64,000 bases of DNA from Rhodovastum sp963709085 (GCA_963709085.1 CAVPVB010000007.1:930001-994000); one strand, 5' to 3'. Counted from the stretch's first letter, positions 35,823 through 45,136 are shown. Notes: generated by a model not told the origin, from the sequence alone. Program-made: numbers and translations.

Positions 35823-36986
35823 TTACGATTTCGCCCCTGCCAGCAGCGGCGTGATCGGCAAGGACGTTGGCGGCCAGGACGTGGCACACGCGGCCGGTCG
35901 CGTGCGCTCGATCTCAACGCCCACGGTACCTGTCCCGGTATCCAGCTTCTGCACCCGCACCGCCACCCTGGTTACCCGCGGATGCGCCAGCACCATCGCC
36001 GCGATCCCCTCGGCCAGCGTCTCGACCAGCGCGATATGGCCTGAATCGATCAACAGGCGGATGGCGTCGATGATGAGGTCGTAGGAGAACACGTCGCGCA
36101 TGTCCTCGGCGGCGCGGCCGGTGCGCGTCACCCAGGCATCCACCGCGAATCGTACACGCTGGGGGGCGGCGCGTTCGTGCGCATAGGCGCCGATGAACAC
36201 CGGCAGCACCAGATCGTCCACGAACACGCGATCGACCGGCACATTCTCGCCCGCGGGTGGCGCGTATCCGCGCGCCGCGAGCAGTCGGTAATCCACCGCG
36301 TGCGTTTCTCGCGCCGCCACCTCCGGCGGGATCAGCCCGCGCACCGCCTGCACGCGGCCGGGATCGAGCGCTTCCGCCCGCCCGTCGGTGCCGCACAGCG
36401 CGCCGCGGAAGCCGAGCAGATCCGGCGCCAGCACCAGCAGGCGAGGGATGTCCGGCGTTTCCAGCGAACCGGCCAGGCCGGCGATCAGCCGGGCGGCGTG
36501 GCAGTCCTCGACGAAAGCGCGCAGGCCGGACAGGGTGAAATGGTCCAGCAGCCGCCCGGCCCGCTTGCAGTGGGTGTCGATCATGGCACCCGCGAACCCG
36601 GATTGCCCGAGCAGCGGCAGCAGCGACAGGTCAGGGGAGGCGTCGGCAAAGAACACCGCCATCAGCTTCACCCTGGCCGCGATTCCGGCCAGGTCGCGAA
36701 TGCAGGCCGCCGCATCCCCGCCCGGCAACAAGCCGAGCTTGACATAATCCACCCCGCAGGCGGCGATTTCGTTCACCGTCGCGGCCAGAAGCCCGGGCTG
36801 CATCGGCAAATCGGCCGCCACCGCGCTGCTCGGGCCGCGCCCGCCGATCGCCGCCACCGTGGCGCGGATCACCTCCGGCATTACCGCGCTTTGGACGGGG
36901 TTTTTCAGCTCGATGATATCGGCGCCGCCGGCGAGCGCGATCTCGGCTTCGTCCGGCCCGGTCACGCAGGCGAGCATGCGGGTCAT
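35823..36986 (-). CDS. mfnB: MfnB-FolB fusion: (5-formylfuran-3-yl)methyl phosphate synthase joined to a dihydroneopterin aldolase-like domain
   Basis: 387 residues from the ATG at 36986. Residues about 1-240 are a DUF556/MfnB barrel that builds the furan ring of methanofuran/methylofuran from glyceraldehyde 3-phosphate. The two lysines expected to be catalytic are present in IIELKNPVQSAV and VDYVKLGLLPGG, and the late VRGAACG-type strand appears as LLGFRGALCGTDG. Residues about 265-385 are a FolB-type domain (PVFIGAYAHERAAPQRVRF with the catalytic Glu, and VRVQKLDTGTG with the lysine) that would cleave dihydroneopterin on the way to a pterin cofactor. This ties both C1 carriers of the tetrahydromethanopterin route to one polypeptide and fits the formate dehydrogenase and pqq genes next door. 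Confidence 0.85.
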   Translation of the reverse strand: MTRMLACVTGPDEAEIALAGGADIIELKNPVQSAVMPEVIRATVAAIGGRGPSSAVAADLPMQPGLLAATVNEIAACGVDYVKLGLLPGGDAAACIRDLAGIAARVKLMAVFFADASPDLSLLPLLGQSGFAGAMIDTHCKRAGRLLDHFTLSGLRAFVEDCHAARLIAGLAGSLETPDIPRLLVLAPDLLGFRGALCGTDGRAEALDPGRVQAVRGLIPPEVAARETHAVDYRLLAARGYAPPAGENVPVDRVFVDDLVLPVFIGAYAHERAAPQRVRFAVDAWVTRTGRAAEDMRDVFSYDLIIDAIRLLIDSGHIALVETLAEGIAAMVLAHPRVTRVAVRVQKLDTGTGTVGVEIERTRPAACATSWPPTSLPITPLLAGAKS

Positions 36987-37460
36987 GGCGCGGTCCCGCT
37001 GGCGAGGCGGATATCCACGCTGCCGGCGGCGACGCGCCTGCCGGTCGCCACGTCGCGCACGACGATGTTGATGTTCGGAATCAGGTCGACACCTTCTGCA
37101 CTCAGCCAATCACCGAGACCTGCGCATCGACGCCGGCCTCCCATCCGCCGCATGTCCGCGGGGTCGGCCCGGCCGGACCGGTGGCGCCGGCGACCGGCGC
37201 ATACTGCCCGGATCGGCCAAGCGAATCCAGGCGGTGGGCAGCAAGCCGGGCAAGATCGTCCGTCGCCTGCCCCTGTGTCGCGCCTGGCAGACTGGTATCG
37301 TCCAACGAACGGAAACACGATGGCCGGCTGCGCCTCCGCGGCCGGAAGCGCCGTGGCGGGCACGGTACGGGCGAGATATCGCCATGATGTCACCCGGACC
37401 GCCGACCGTCCCGCCCACAAGGAGCTTGTGCTCGATCCAGGGTCTTATCATGCTTGCGGC
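36987..37460. other. 474-bp gap between mfnB-folB and the PQQ-system binding protein: no firm gene
   Basis: A minus-strand reading frame ends at 36983 in an ATGA overlap with the MfnB start, and its last part (EGVDLIPNINIVVRDVATGR) reads like real protein. The upstream part is low-complexity Arg/Pro/Gly, and another minus frame (37305-37102) looks equally plausible before it. This may be the decayed end of an upstream partner gene. No plus-strand gene, tRNA or repeat is recognised. The promoter for the PQQ-associated operon must lie near its right end. Confidence 0.35.
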
Positions 37461-38690
37461 ATGAAACGTCCAAATCGGATGGCGCGCAATGGCATAAGCC
37501 GGCGCGCAGCCTGTTCCCTGCTGCTGGCCGGCGCGGCCGGCGGGTTCGCGGTGGTACCGGCCCGCGCCGATGATGCCGCGATCCGCATCGGCTACATCCG
37601 CTCGATGGCGCGTCATCCGGTGATTTCGCTGCTCGACGCGCCCCCGCCCGATGCGGGCCTGGCCGGCGCGACGCTCGCCCTGGAGGACAACAACACCACC
37701 GGCCGGCTGCTTGGCCAGAGCTTCGAACTGATCGACGTGCCGGTGCGCAAGGGCGTTGATATCGCGGCGTCCCTCGCCAGGCTCGCCGGCGAAGGTGTCC
37801 GCCTCGTGCTGACCGATCTGCCCGCCGAGGGTGTGCTGGCGCTGGCGGAGGCCGGGCAAGCGCGGGGCATGACGATCATCAATCTCGCCGCCGCTGATGA
37901 TTCGCTGCGGGCCGGAGATTGCCGCAGCAACGTCATCCATGTCGCGCCGTCGCGCAGCATGCTTGCCGATGCGGTGGCGCAATATCTGGTCTGGAAGAAA
38001 TGGACCCGCTGGCTGCTGGTGCTCGGCTCGCACCCCGAGGACAAGCTGCTGGCCGACGCCTATCGCCGCGCCGCAAGGCGCTTCGGCGCACGCATCGTGC
38101 AGGAGCGGGTGAGCGAGGACACTGGCGGCTCGCGCCAGACGGATACCGGCCTCGTGCAGATGCAGCAGCAGATACCCCTGCTGACCCAGGGCGCGCCCGA
38201 ATACGACGTGCTCGTGGCCGCCGACGAAAACGAGGTCTTTGCCGGCTACCTGCCATACCGCAGCTGGGACGCGCGCCCGGTGGCGGGCTCGGCCGGTCTG
38301 GAGCCGGTGACCTGGGATGCCAGCAGCGAATCATGGGGCGGGGCGCAGCTGCAGAATCGCTTCGTGCGGCTGTTCCATCGCCGGATGATGCCGCTCGACA
38401 TGCAGGCCTGGACGGGCGCGCGCATGATCGGCGAGGCCGCGAGCCGCAGCGCAAGCTCCGACGCCGACAAGCTGGTTGCCTTCATCAAGAGCCCGGCGTT
38501 CGGCGTGGCGGCCTATAAGGGGCAGCTTCTCACGCTGCGTGACTGGGACCTGCAACTGCGCCAACCCATCCTGCTGGCTGATGGCCGCTCCGTGGTCTCG
38601 ATCTCGCCGCAGCCGGGGTTCTTGCACCAGGTGACGGAACTGGACACGCTGGGCGTCGATCGCCCCGAAACGAAATGCAGGTTGCCGTGA
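37461..38690 (+). CDS. ABC-type periplasmic substrate-binding protein of a PQQ-dependent alcohol dehydrogenase system
   Basis: 409 residues. The N-terminus is a signal sequence with twin arginines (GISRRAACSLLLAGAAGGFA) and a likely cleavage after PARA. The mature part has the Leu/Ile/Val-binding-protein fold (IRIGYIRSMARHPVISLLD, ALEDNNTTGRLLGQSFELID). Together with the next gene it matches the PQQ-associated ABC binding protein/beta-propeller pair found beside quinoprotein alcohol dehydrogenases. No ATPase or permease of the transporter is present in the window. It overlaps the next gene by 16 bases. Confidence 0.85.
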   Translation: MKRPNRMARNGISRRAACSLLLAGAAGGFAVVPARADDAAIRIGYIRSMARHPVISLLDAPPPDAGLAGATLALEDNNTTGRLLGQSFELIDVPVRKGVDIAASLARLAGEGVRLVLTDLPAEGVLALAEAGQARGMTIINLAAADDSLRAGDCRSNVIHVAPSRSMLADAVAQYLVWKKWTRWLLVLGSHPEDKLLADAYRRAARRFGARIVQERVSEDTGGSRQTDTGLVQMQQQIPLLTQGAPEYDVLVAADENEVFAGYLPYRSWDARPVAGSAGLEPVTWDASSESWGGAQLQNRFVRLFHRRMMPLDMQAWTGARMIGEAASRSASSDADKLVAFIKSPAFGVAAYKGQLLTLRDWDLQLRQPILLADGRSVVSISPQPGFLHQVTELDTLGVDRPETKCRLP

Positions 38691-39667
38691 CCGCGGCCGT
38701 TTGCCGACTGCTTGCCGCCATGGGTGCCGCATTGGCGCTCGCGCCGCTGCCGGCGCTGGCGCTGACCGCCTATGTTTCCAACGAGCGCGACAACAGCGTC
38801 AGCGTGGTCGATCTCGAGGCGATGAAGACGGTGCGGACGATCGCTGTCGGCCAGCGCCCGCGCGGCATCACCCTGACCGCTGACGGCCGCAACCTGCTGG
38901 TCTGCGCCAGCGACGACGACACCATCCAGATCATCGACACCAGGACGCTGCAGATTATCGGCGAGCTGCCATCCGGCCCCGACCCGGAGACCTTCGCGCT
39001 GCCGGCCACGGGCAACCCGCTTTTCGTGTCGAATGAGAATGACAACCGGGTCACCGTGATCGACGTGCCGACCCGCAAGGTGCTGGCCGAGATCCCGACG
39101 GGCGTGGAACCGGAGGGCATGGCGATCAGCCCGGACGGGCAGACCATCGTCAATACGTCCGAGACCACCAACATGGCGCATTTCATCGACTACGCGACCC
39201 GTAAGGTGGTGGCCAATGTGCTGGTCGATCCGCGCCCGCGGGTCGCGCAATTCAAGCATGACGGATCGGAACTTTGGGTCTCGTCCGAGCTTGGCGGCAC
39301 CGTCAGCATCATCGATCCGGCCAGACATGTGGTGAAGACCCGGATCGGCTTCGATATTCGCGGCCTGCGGGCCGAGGCCATCCAGCCGGTCGGCATCCGC
39401 TTCACCAGGGATGACGCCACCGCCTTCGTGGCTCTCGGTCCGGCGAACCGCGTCGCGGTCATCGACGCCAGGACCGCCAAGGTCGAGAGCTACCTGCTGG
39501 TGGGCCAGCGCGTATGGCAGATGGCGTTCACGCCGGATGAAAAATACCTGCTCACCACGAATGGCCTGTCGAACGACATCTCGGTGATTGACGTGGCAGC
39601 CCTGAAGGTCATCAGGTCGATCCAGGTGGGGCGGATGCCATGGGGTGTGGTGGTGTCGGCGCAATGA
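38675..39667 (+). CDS. YVTN-type beta-propeller protein associated with PQQ-dependent catabolism
   Basis: 330 residues. An N-terminal signal peptide (LLAAMGAALALAPLPALALT) is followed by about seven repeats of the YVTN/NHL type: TAYVSNERDNSVSVVDLEAM, LLVCASDDDTIQIIDTRTLQ, PLFVSNENDNRVTVIDVPTR and LLTTNGLSNDISVIDVAALK. It is periplasmic. Members sit next to quinoprotein dehydrogenases, and their exact role (cofactor handling, electron transfer or assembly) is unsettled. Translation is coupled to the binding-protein gene by a 16-base overlap. Confidence 0.88.
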   Translation: MQVAVTAAVCRLLAAMGAALALAPLPALALTAYVSNERDNSVSVVDLEAMKTVRTIAVGQRPRGITLTADGRNLLVCASDDDTIQIIDTRTLQIIGELPSGPDPETFALPATGNPLFVSNENDNRVTVIDVPTRKVLAEIPTGVEPEGMAISPDGQTIVNTSETTNMAHFIDYATRKVVANVLVDPRPRVAQFKHDGSELWVSSELGGTVSIIDPARHVVKTRIGFDIRGLRAEAIQPVGIRFTRDDATAFVALGPANRVAVIDARTAKVESYLLVGQRVWQMAFTPDEKYLLTTNGLSNDISVIDVAALKVIRSIQVGRMPWGVVVSAQ

Positions 39668-39684
39668 ATTTGGGGAGAGCCAGC

Positions 39685-39726
39685 ATGAAAGCCGGTGTGG
39701 CGGCGCTGGCTCTGCTGGTCATGTAG
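39685..39726 (+). pseudogene. Orphan 13-residue secretion leader, probable gene remnant
   Basis: An ATG with a GGGGAGAG ribosome-binding site nine bases upstream opens MKAGVAALALLVM, the start of a typical signal peptide, and then a TAG follows. It lies directly after the beta-propeller gene, where related clusters carry a cytochrome c or another periplasmic component. I read it as the 5' stump of a deleted secreted-protein gene. A functional micro-peptide is possible but unlikely. Confidence 0.4.
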
Positions 39727-39775
39727 TGATTCCCACCCTGGCGCGTGACATCTCGTGAAGAGGGGAGAGATGGTT

Positions 39776-41489
39776 ATGAGTTACCCTGATTCCGGTGCCC
39801 CCCCGCATCGGAGTCCTGCCGATGCGGCACTCCACCATCCCGGCTGGGGAGGGCGCGCCCGCGATGTGCCGAAAGGGCGCCAGGTTGATCCGGTCGCATT
39901 GGCGGAGGTGCAGGCGCTGCTCGCGGGGCGGGCGTTGCAGCGGGACCTGCTGATCGAACACCTCCACGTCATCCAGGATGCACATGGCCAGATCCCGGCC
40001 GCCCATCTGGCGGCGCTGGCCGAGCTGATGCGGCTGTCGATTGCCGAATTGTTCGAGGTGGCCAGCTTCTATGCCCATTTCGATGTGGTCAAAGAGGACG
40101 CGCCGACGCTGCCGAAGCTGGTGGTGCGGGTGTGCGACAGCATCGCCTGCACCATGGCCGGCGGTGGTGAAGCCTTGCTCGCCGCCCTGCAGGCCTGCGT
40201 CGGCACGGCCGCGCGGGTGGTTCGCGCGCCGTGCCTGGGCATGTGCGACCATGCGCCGGCGGTGGAGGTCGGGCACCATTTCGTCCGCCGGGCGAGCGTG
40301 ACGGCGGTGCTGGAAACCATCGCCACCCATGACAGCGAGCCGCATGTGCCGCCCTATATCAATTATGCCGAATACATCGCCGGCGGCGGCTACCGTCTAT
40401 TGGAAAGTTTGCGCTGCGGCGCGGTGTCGCCGGACGACGTGCTGGCGGTGCTGGACGACGCCCAGTTGCGGGGTCTCGGCGGTGCCGGCTTCCCGATCGC
40501 CCGCAAATGGCGCTCGGTGCGCGGCGAGCCCGGCCCGCGGCTGATGGCGGTGAACGCCGATGAGGGCGAGCCCGGCACCTTCAAGGACCGCCACTACCTC
40601 AACACCGACCCGCATCGCTTCCTCGAAGGCATGCTGATCGGGGCTCAAATCGTCGAGGCGACGGATGTCTATATTTACGTGCGCGACGAGTATCCGGCGG
40701 CGCGCGCGATCCTGGCCGCGGAATTGCCGAAGCTGCCGCAAGGCGGCCCGCGCCTGCATCTGCGCCGCGGCGCCGGCGCTTATATTTGCGGCGAGGAATC
40801 GGCGATGCTTGAAAGCCTCGAAGGCAAGCGCGGCGTGCCGCGACACAAGCCGCCTTTTCCTTTTCAGATCGGCCTGTTCGGCCGCCCGACGCTGATCAAC
40901 AATGTCGAGACGCTCTATTGGGTGCGCGACCTGGTGGAGCGCGGCCCGGCCTGGTGGAAGGGCTTCGGGCGCCGCGGCCGGCACGGGCTGCGGAGTTTTT
41001 CAGTGTCCGGGCGGGTGCGCGAACCCGGGGTGAAGCTGGCGCCCGCCGGCATCACCGTGCGCGAACTCATCGATGAATACTGTGGCGGCATGCTGCCGGG
41101 CCACATTTTCGCCGCCTACCTGCCCGGCGGCGCGTCCGGCGGCATCCTGCCGGCCAGCCTCGGCGACGTGCCGCTCGATTTCGGCACGCTGGAGCCATAT
41201 GGCTGCTTCATCGGTTCAGCCGCGGTGGTGGTGCTGTCCGATCACGATGATTTGCGCGCCGTCGCGCTGAACCTGATGCGTTTCTTTGCCGACGAGAGGC
41301 TGCGGCAAGTGCACACCCTGCCGGATGGGCACGCAGAAGGCGTGCCTGCTGATGGAACGCCCGGACTGGGACCGCGCGTTGATGGAGGAGCTGGCGCAGA
41401 CGATGCGCGACGCCTCGATCTGCGGGCTGGGCCAGGCCGCCGCCAATCCGCTCGTTTCCGTTCTTCGTCATTTCGAGGCGCCGTCATGA
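39776..41489 (+). pseudogene. fdh1B: NAD-dependent formate dehydrogenase beta subunit (NuoE-NuoF fusion), one frameshift
   Basis: The ATG at 39776 has a GGGGAGA site seven bases before it. Residues about 30-190 are a NuoE-like [2Fe-2S] domain (VRVCDSIACTMAGG, APCLGMCDHAPA). From about residue 210 there is a NuoF-like FMN/NADH domain (LRGLGGAGFPIARKW, NADEGEPGTFKDRHYL, RGAGAYICGEESAMLESLEG). Near 41296-41299 one extra base breaks the frame. The true C-terminus, CGKCTPCRMGTQKACLLM with its 4Fe-4S cysteines and DASICGLGQAAANP, continues in the next frame to 41489. This two-domain beta subunit resembles Fdh1B of methylotrophs. It passes electrons from the alpha subunit to NAD+. Confidence 0.87.
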
Positions 41490-44230
41490 CCGGCATCATC
41501 TTCGAACTCGACGGCGAAACGGTCGAGGCACGGCCGGGCGAGACGATCTGGCAGGTCGCCACAAGGCTGGGCACCGCGATCCCGCATCTCTGCCACGCGC
41601 CCGCGCCGGGCTACCGGCCGGACGGCAATTGCCGCGCCTGCGTGGTGGAGGTGGAGGGCGAGCGGGTGCTTGCCGCCTCGTGCCAGCGCGTTCCGTCCGC
41701 GGGCATGAAAATCCGCACTGCCAGCGACCGAGCCATATCCGCCCGTCGCATGGTCATGGAATTACTGGTTGCTGATCAGCCGGCGCGGGAAACATCGCAT
41801 GATCCTACATCGAAATTCTGGGCCTGGGCCGATGCGGTCGGGGTGACGGCGAGTTGTTTCCCCTCGGTGCCGCGTTGGACCGGCGATGCCAGCCATCCCG
41901 CCATGCGGGTGAACCTCGATGCCTGCATCCAGTGCGGCCTGTGTGTGCGTGCCTGCCGCGAGGTGCAGGTCAATGACGTCATCGGCATGGCCTGGCGCAA
42001 CGCCGGGGCGAAAGTGGTGTTCGACCTCGACGACCCGATGGGGGCGTCCACCTGCGTGGCCTGCGGCGAGTGCGTGCAGGTTTGTCCGACCGGGGCGCTG
42101 ATGCCATCCGCCTATCTCGATGCACAGCAGCGCCGCACCGTCTGGCCGCAGCGGAGCGTGGACTCGCTGTGCCCGTATTGCGGCGTCGGCTGCCAGGTCA
42201 CGTATCATGTTGCCGACGGCAAGATCGTGTATGCCGAGGGACGCGACGGGCCGGCCAACCACAACAGGCTTTGCGTCAAGGGGCGGTTCGGCTTCGACTA
42301 CATCCATCATCCGCATCGGTTGACCACCCCGCTGGTGCGGCGGGATGGCGTGGCGAAGCATGCGCGGGATCAGGTCGATCCGGCCAACCCATGGACACAT
42401 TTTCGCGAGGCCAGTTGGGAGGAAGCGCTCGACCGCGCTGCCGGCGGGCTCGCGCGGATTCGTGATTCGCGTGGCGGGCGGGCGCTGGCCGGGTTCGGCT
42501 CGGCCAAGGGGTCGAACGAGGAAGCCTATTTGTTCCAGAAGCTGGTGCGCACCGGCTTCGGCTCCAACAACGTCGATCATTGCACCCGGCTTTGCCACGC
42601 CTCCTCGGTGGCGGCGCTGATGGAGGGGCTGAACTCCGGCGCGGTCTCCGCCCCGTTCTCGGCCGCGCTGGAAGCCGATGTCATCATCGTCATCGGCGCC
42701 AACCCGACGGTCAACCATCCGGTTGCCGCCAGCTTCATCAAGAATGCCGTGCGGCAGCGCGGTGCGCGGCTGGTGGTGATCGACCCGCGGCGGCAGGCGC
42801 TGTCGCGGCTGGCCACCCACCATCTGGCGTTCAAGCCAGGCACCGATGTCGCCTTGCTGAATGCGCTGCTGCACGTGATCATTGAGGAGGGCCTGACCGA
42901 CACGCAGTACATCGCGGCCTATGTCGATGGCTACGCGGCGCTGAAGGCGCGCATCCGCGACTTCGCGCCGGAACGGATGGAAGCGGTGTGCGGCATTCCC
43001 GCAGCGACGCTGCGCGAGGTGGCCCGGATGTACGCCACGTCGCGCGCCTCGATCATCTTCTGGGGCATGGGCATCAGTCAGCACGTGCACGGCACCGATA
43101 ATGCCCGCTGCCTGATCGCGCTGGCATTGGTCACCGGGCAGATCGGCCGGCCCGGTGCCGGGCTGCATCCGTTGCGTGGACAAAACAACGTCCAGGGCGC
43201 CTCGGATGCCGGGCTGATCCCGATGGTCTACCCGGACTACCAGTCGGTGGAACGGCCGGAGATCCGTGCCATCTTCGAGACGGCATGGGGCCGCAAGCTG
43301 GACCCGCAGCGCGGCCTGACGGTGGTGGAGATCATGCACGCGATCCATGCCGGCACGATCGGCGGCATGTACATCGAGGGGGAAAACCCGGCGATGTCCG
43401 ATCCCGATCTGAACCATGCGCGTGCGGCGCTGGCGAAACTCGAGCATCTTGTGGTGCAGGATTTGTTCCTGACCGAGACGGCGGCCTTCGCCGATGTGGT
43501 GCTGCCGGCCTCGGCCTTTGCCGAGAAGTCCGGCAGCTTCACCAACACCGACCGGCGGGTGCAACGCGCCTGGCCGGTGCTGCCGCCGCCGGGCGACGCA
43601 CGGCAGGATTGGTGGATCATCCAGCAGATCGCGCGGCGGCTCGGCCTGGGCTGGCATTACGCCGGACCGGCGGAGGTGTTCGCCGAGATGGCGACACTGA
43701 TGCCCTCCTTCGCCAACATCACCTGGGAGCGGCTGGAGCGCGAGGGCGCCGTGACCTATCCGACCGACGGGGCGGACATGCCGGGCCACGAAATCATCTT
43801 TTATGCCGGCTTCCCGACCGCGAATGGGCGCGGCCGCATCGTACCGGCCGATGTCTCGCCGCCCGACGAATTGCCCGACGACGAATATCCGATGGTGCTG
43901 TCCACCGGACGGATATTGGAGCACTGGCACACCGGCTCGATGACACGGCGCGCCGGCGTGCTCGATGCCATCGAGCCGGAGGCGGTGGCCTTCATGACGC
44001 CGCGGGAGATCGGCCGGATGGGCCTCAAGGCGGGCGACATGATCCGCATTGCGACGCGGCGCGGCACGATCGATGTGAAGTTGCGCGCTGACCGCGATGT
44101 GCCGGAGGGGATGGTGTTCATGCCGTTCTGCTACGCCGAGGCCGCTGCCAACCTGCTGACCAACCCGGCGCTGGACCCGTTCGGCAAGATCCCCGAGTTC
44201 AAGTTCTGCGCCGCCCGGGTGACCGGGTGA
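41486..44230 (+). CDS. fdh1A: NAD-dependent formate dehydrogenase alpha subunit (Mo/W-bis-MGD enzyme)
   Basis: 914 residues starting at the ATG that overlaps the beta-subunit stop (ATGA). An N-terminal [2Fe-2S] ferredoxin domain (HLCHAPAPGYRPDGNCRACV) is followed by two 4Fe-4S clusters (CIQCGLCVRACREV and CVACGECVQVCPTGALM). The catalytic domain begins with CPYCGVGCQVTYHVADGKIV. The metal-binding residue is cysteine, not selenocysteine, at about Cys370 with His371 next to it (DHCTRLCHASS). GLHPLRGQNNVQGASDAG and the C-terminal ILEHWHTGSMTRRAG domain are as expected. It oxidises formate to CO2, the last step of C1 oxidation. The metal could be Mo or W. Confidence 0.94.
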   Translation: MTGIIFELDGETVEARPGETIWQVATRLGTAIPHLCHAPAPGYRPDGNCRACVVEVEGERVLAASCQRVPSAGMKIRTASDRAISARRMVMELLVADQPARETSHDPTSKFWAWADAVGVTASCFPSVPRWTGDASHPAMRVNLDACIQCGLCVRACREVQVNDVIGMAWRNAGAKVVFDLDDPMGASTCVACGECVQVCPTGALMPSAYLDAQQRRTVWPQRSVDSLCPYCGVGCQVTYHVADGKIVYAEGRDGPANHNRLCVKGRFGFDYIHHPHRLTTPLVRRDGVAKHARDQVDPANPWTHFREASWEEALDRAAGGLARIRDSRGGRALAGFGSAKGSNEEAYLFQKLVRTGFGSNNVDHCTRLCHASSVAALMEGLNSGAVSAPFSAALEADVIIVIGANPTVNHPVAASFIKNAVRQRGARLVVIDPRRQALSRLATHHLAFKPGTDVALLNALLHVIIEEGLTDTQYIAAYVDGYAALKARIRDFAPERMEAVCGIPAATLREVARMYATSRASIIFWGMGISQHVHGTDNARCLIALALVTGQIGRPGAGLHPLRGQNNVQGASDAGLIPMVYPDYQSVERPEIRAIFETAWGRKLDPQRGLTVVEIMHAIHAGTIGGMYIEGENPAMSDPDLNHARAALAKLEHLVVQDLFLTETAAFADVVLPASAFAEKSGSFTNTDRRVQRAWPVLPPPGDARQDWWIIQQIARRLGLGWHYAGPAEVFAEMATLMPSFANITWERLEREGAVTYPTDGADMPGHEIIFYAGFPTANGRGRIVPADVSPPDELPDDEYPMVLSTGRILEHWHTGSMTRRAGVLDAIEPEAVAFMTPREIGRMGLKAGDMIRIATRRGTIDVKLRADRDVPEGMVFMPFCYAEAAANLLTNPALDPFGKIPEFKFCAARVTG

Positions 44231-44245
44231 AGCAAGGCGGCAAGC

Positions 44246-45136
44246 ATGATGGGGGCGGGCGGAACTGACACCCGATCGATAGGCCGGGAATCCGCCGGAC
44301 GACGGATGTTTCTCGGCGCGCTGGCGGGCGGGGTGCTGGCATCATCCCGGGTCGGGACCGCGTCCGGGGCGGATCAGGAGGCATGGCCGGCGCTGGCGGC
44401 GCGGATTTTCCCCGACCGGGTTCTGGAAAACGGCGCGTCCATGCTGGCTATCGAGGCCCCTTCTCGCGCCGAGGATGCAGCCGCCGTCCCGGTCACGCTG
44501 CACACAACGCCTGTCGCCGGCGATGCGCGGCAGGTCTGGAAGATCACGCTGGTGATCGACGCGAATCCATCCCCTGTGGCGGCGATTTTCACCATTGGGC
44601 AAGGCTTTGGTGGGCAAGGCTTTGGTGGGCAAGGCTTTGGCATCAACCGTATCGCCACCTGCGTGCGCGTCAACGACGACACGAATTTCCATGCTGTCGC
44701 CGAGCTGAGCGATGGCCGGATGTATGTGGTTGCACGCAAGGTGAAAGCGGCCGGCGGATGTTCCGCCCCCCCGCTCAAGCTGACGGCGGATGCGATCCCG
44801 CTCGGAACATTGCGGTTTCGCACCTTCCCGGTTGCCGCCCCCTCCGGCGGACCTGGCCGACAGGAGGCGCAGGTCATGCTGCGGCATCCGAACACCTCCG
44901 GCCTGCAGACCGACCCGGTCTCGCGCCGGTATATCCCGGCCGATTTCCTGAAGCTGCTGCGGATCTGGCAGGGCGACGCTCTTTTGTTCACGGTCGAGAG
45001 CGGGCCATCGATCTCCGAGAACCCTGCCTTCCGGTTCGAGTTTCAGCCGAACGCCGCCACCACCTTCCGTGTCGAAGCCGCGGACAGCGAGGGCAGGCAG
45101 TTCGGCGGTTCGTTTCAGGCGGCGACTGCCATCTGA
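44246..45136 (+). CDS. Quinoprotein dehydrogenase-associated SoxYZ-like carrier protein
   Basis: 296 residues. The N-terminus has a twin-arginine signal (GRRMFLGALAGGVLASS), so it is exported folded. The architecture is a SoxY-like domain followed by a SoxZ-like domain (residues about 190-296, RRYIPADFLKLLRIWQGDAL), as in the fused SoxYZ-related proteins that accompany PQQ enzymes. The carrier cysteine is in KAAGGCSAPPL near residue 172. A 15-base unit is tandemly repeated three times at 44597-44640, encoding GQGFG three times inside the SoxY domain. Its cargo in alcohol oxidation is unknown. It sits between formate dehydrogenase and pqqA. Confidence 0.85.
   Translation: MMGAGGTDTRSIGRESAGRRMFLGALAGGVLASSRVGTASGADQEAWPALAARIFPDRVLENGASMLAIEAPSRAEDAAAVPVTLHTTPVAGDARQVWKITLVIDANPSPVAAIFTIGQGFGGQGFGGQGFGINRIATCVRVNDDTNFHAVAELSDGRMYVVARKVKAAGGCSAPPLKLTADAIPLGTLRFRTFPVAAPSGGPGRQEAQVMLRHPNTSGLQTDPVSRRYIPADFLKLLRIWQGDALLFTVESGPSISENPAFRFEFQPNAATTFRVEAADSEGRQFGGSFQAATAI
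44597..44640 (+). repeat. Three tandem 15-bp units inside the SoxYZ-like gene
   Basis: The unit gggcaaggctttggt occurs at 44597-44611 and 44612-44626, with a third copy (last base changed) at 44627-44641. It encodes GQGFG repeats and keeps the frame because the unit is a multiple of three. Perfect identity suggests recent slippage. Confidence 0.95.

Noticed and set aside
41500..44230. Selenocysteine at the formate dehydrogenase active site
   Set aside because: The codon in RLCH is TGC, so this is a cysteine enzyme.
44597..44641. CRISPR-like repeat array
   Set aside because: The units are 15 bp, directly adjacent, in frame and within a coding sequence; there are no spacers. No CRISPR array was found anywhere in the window.
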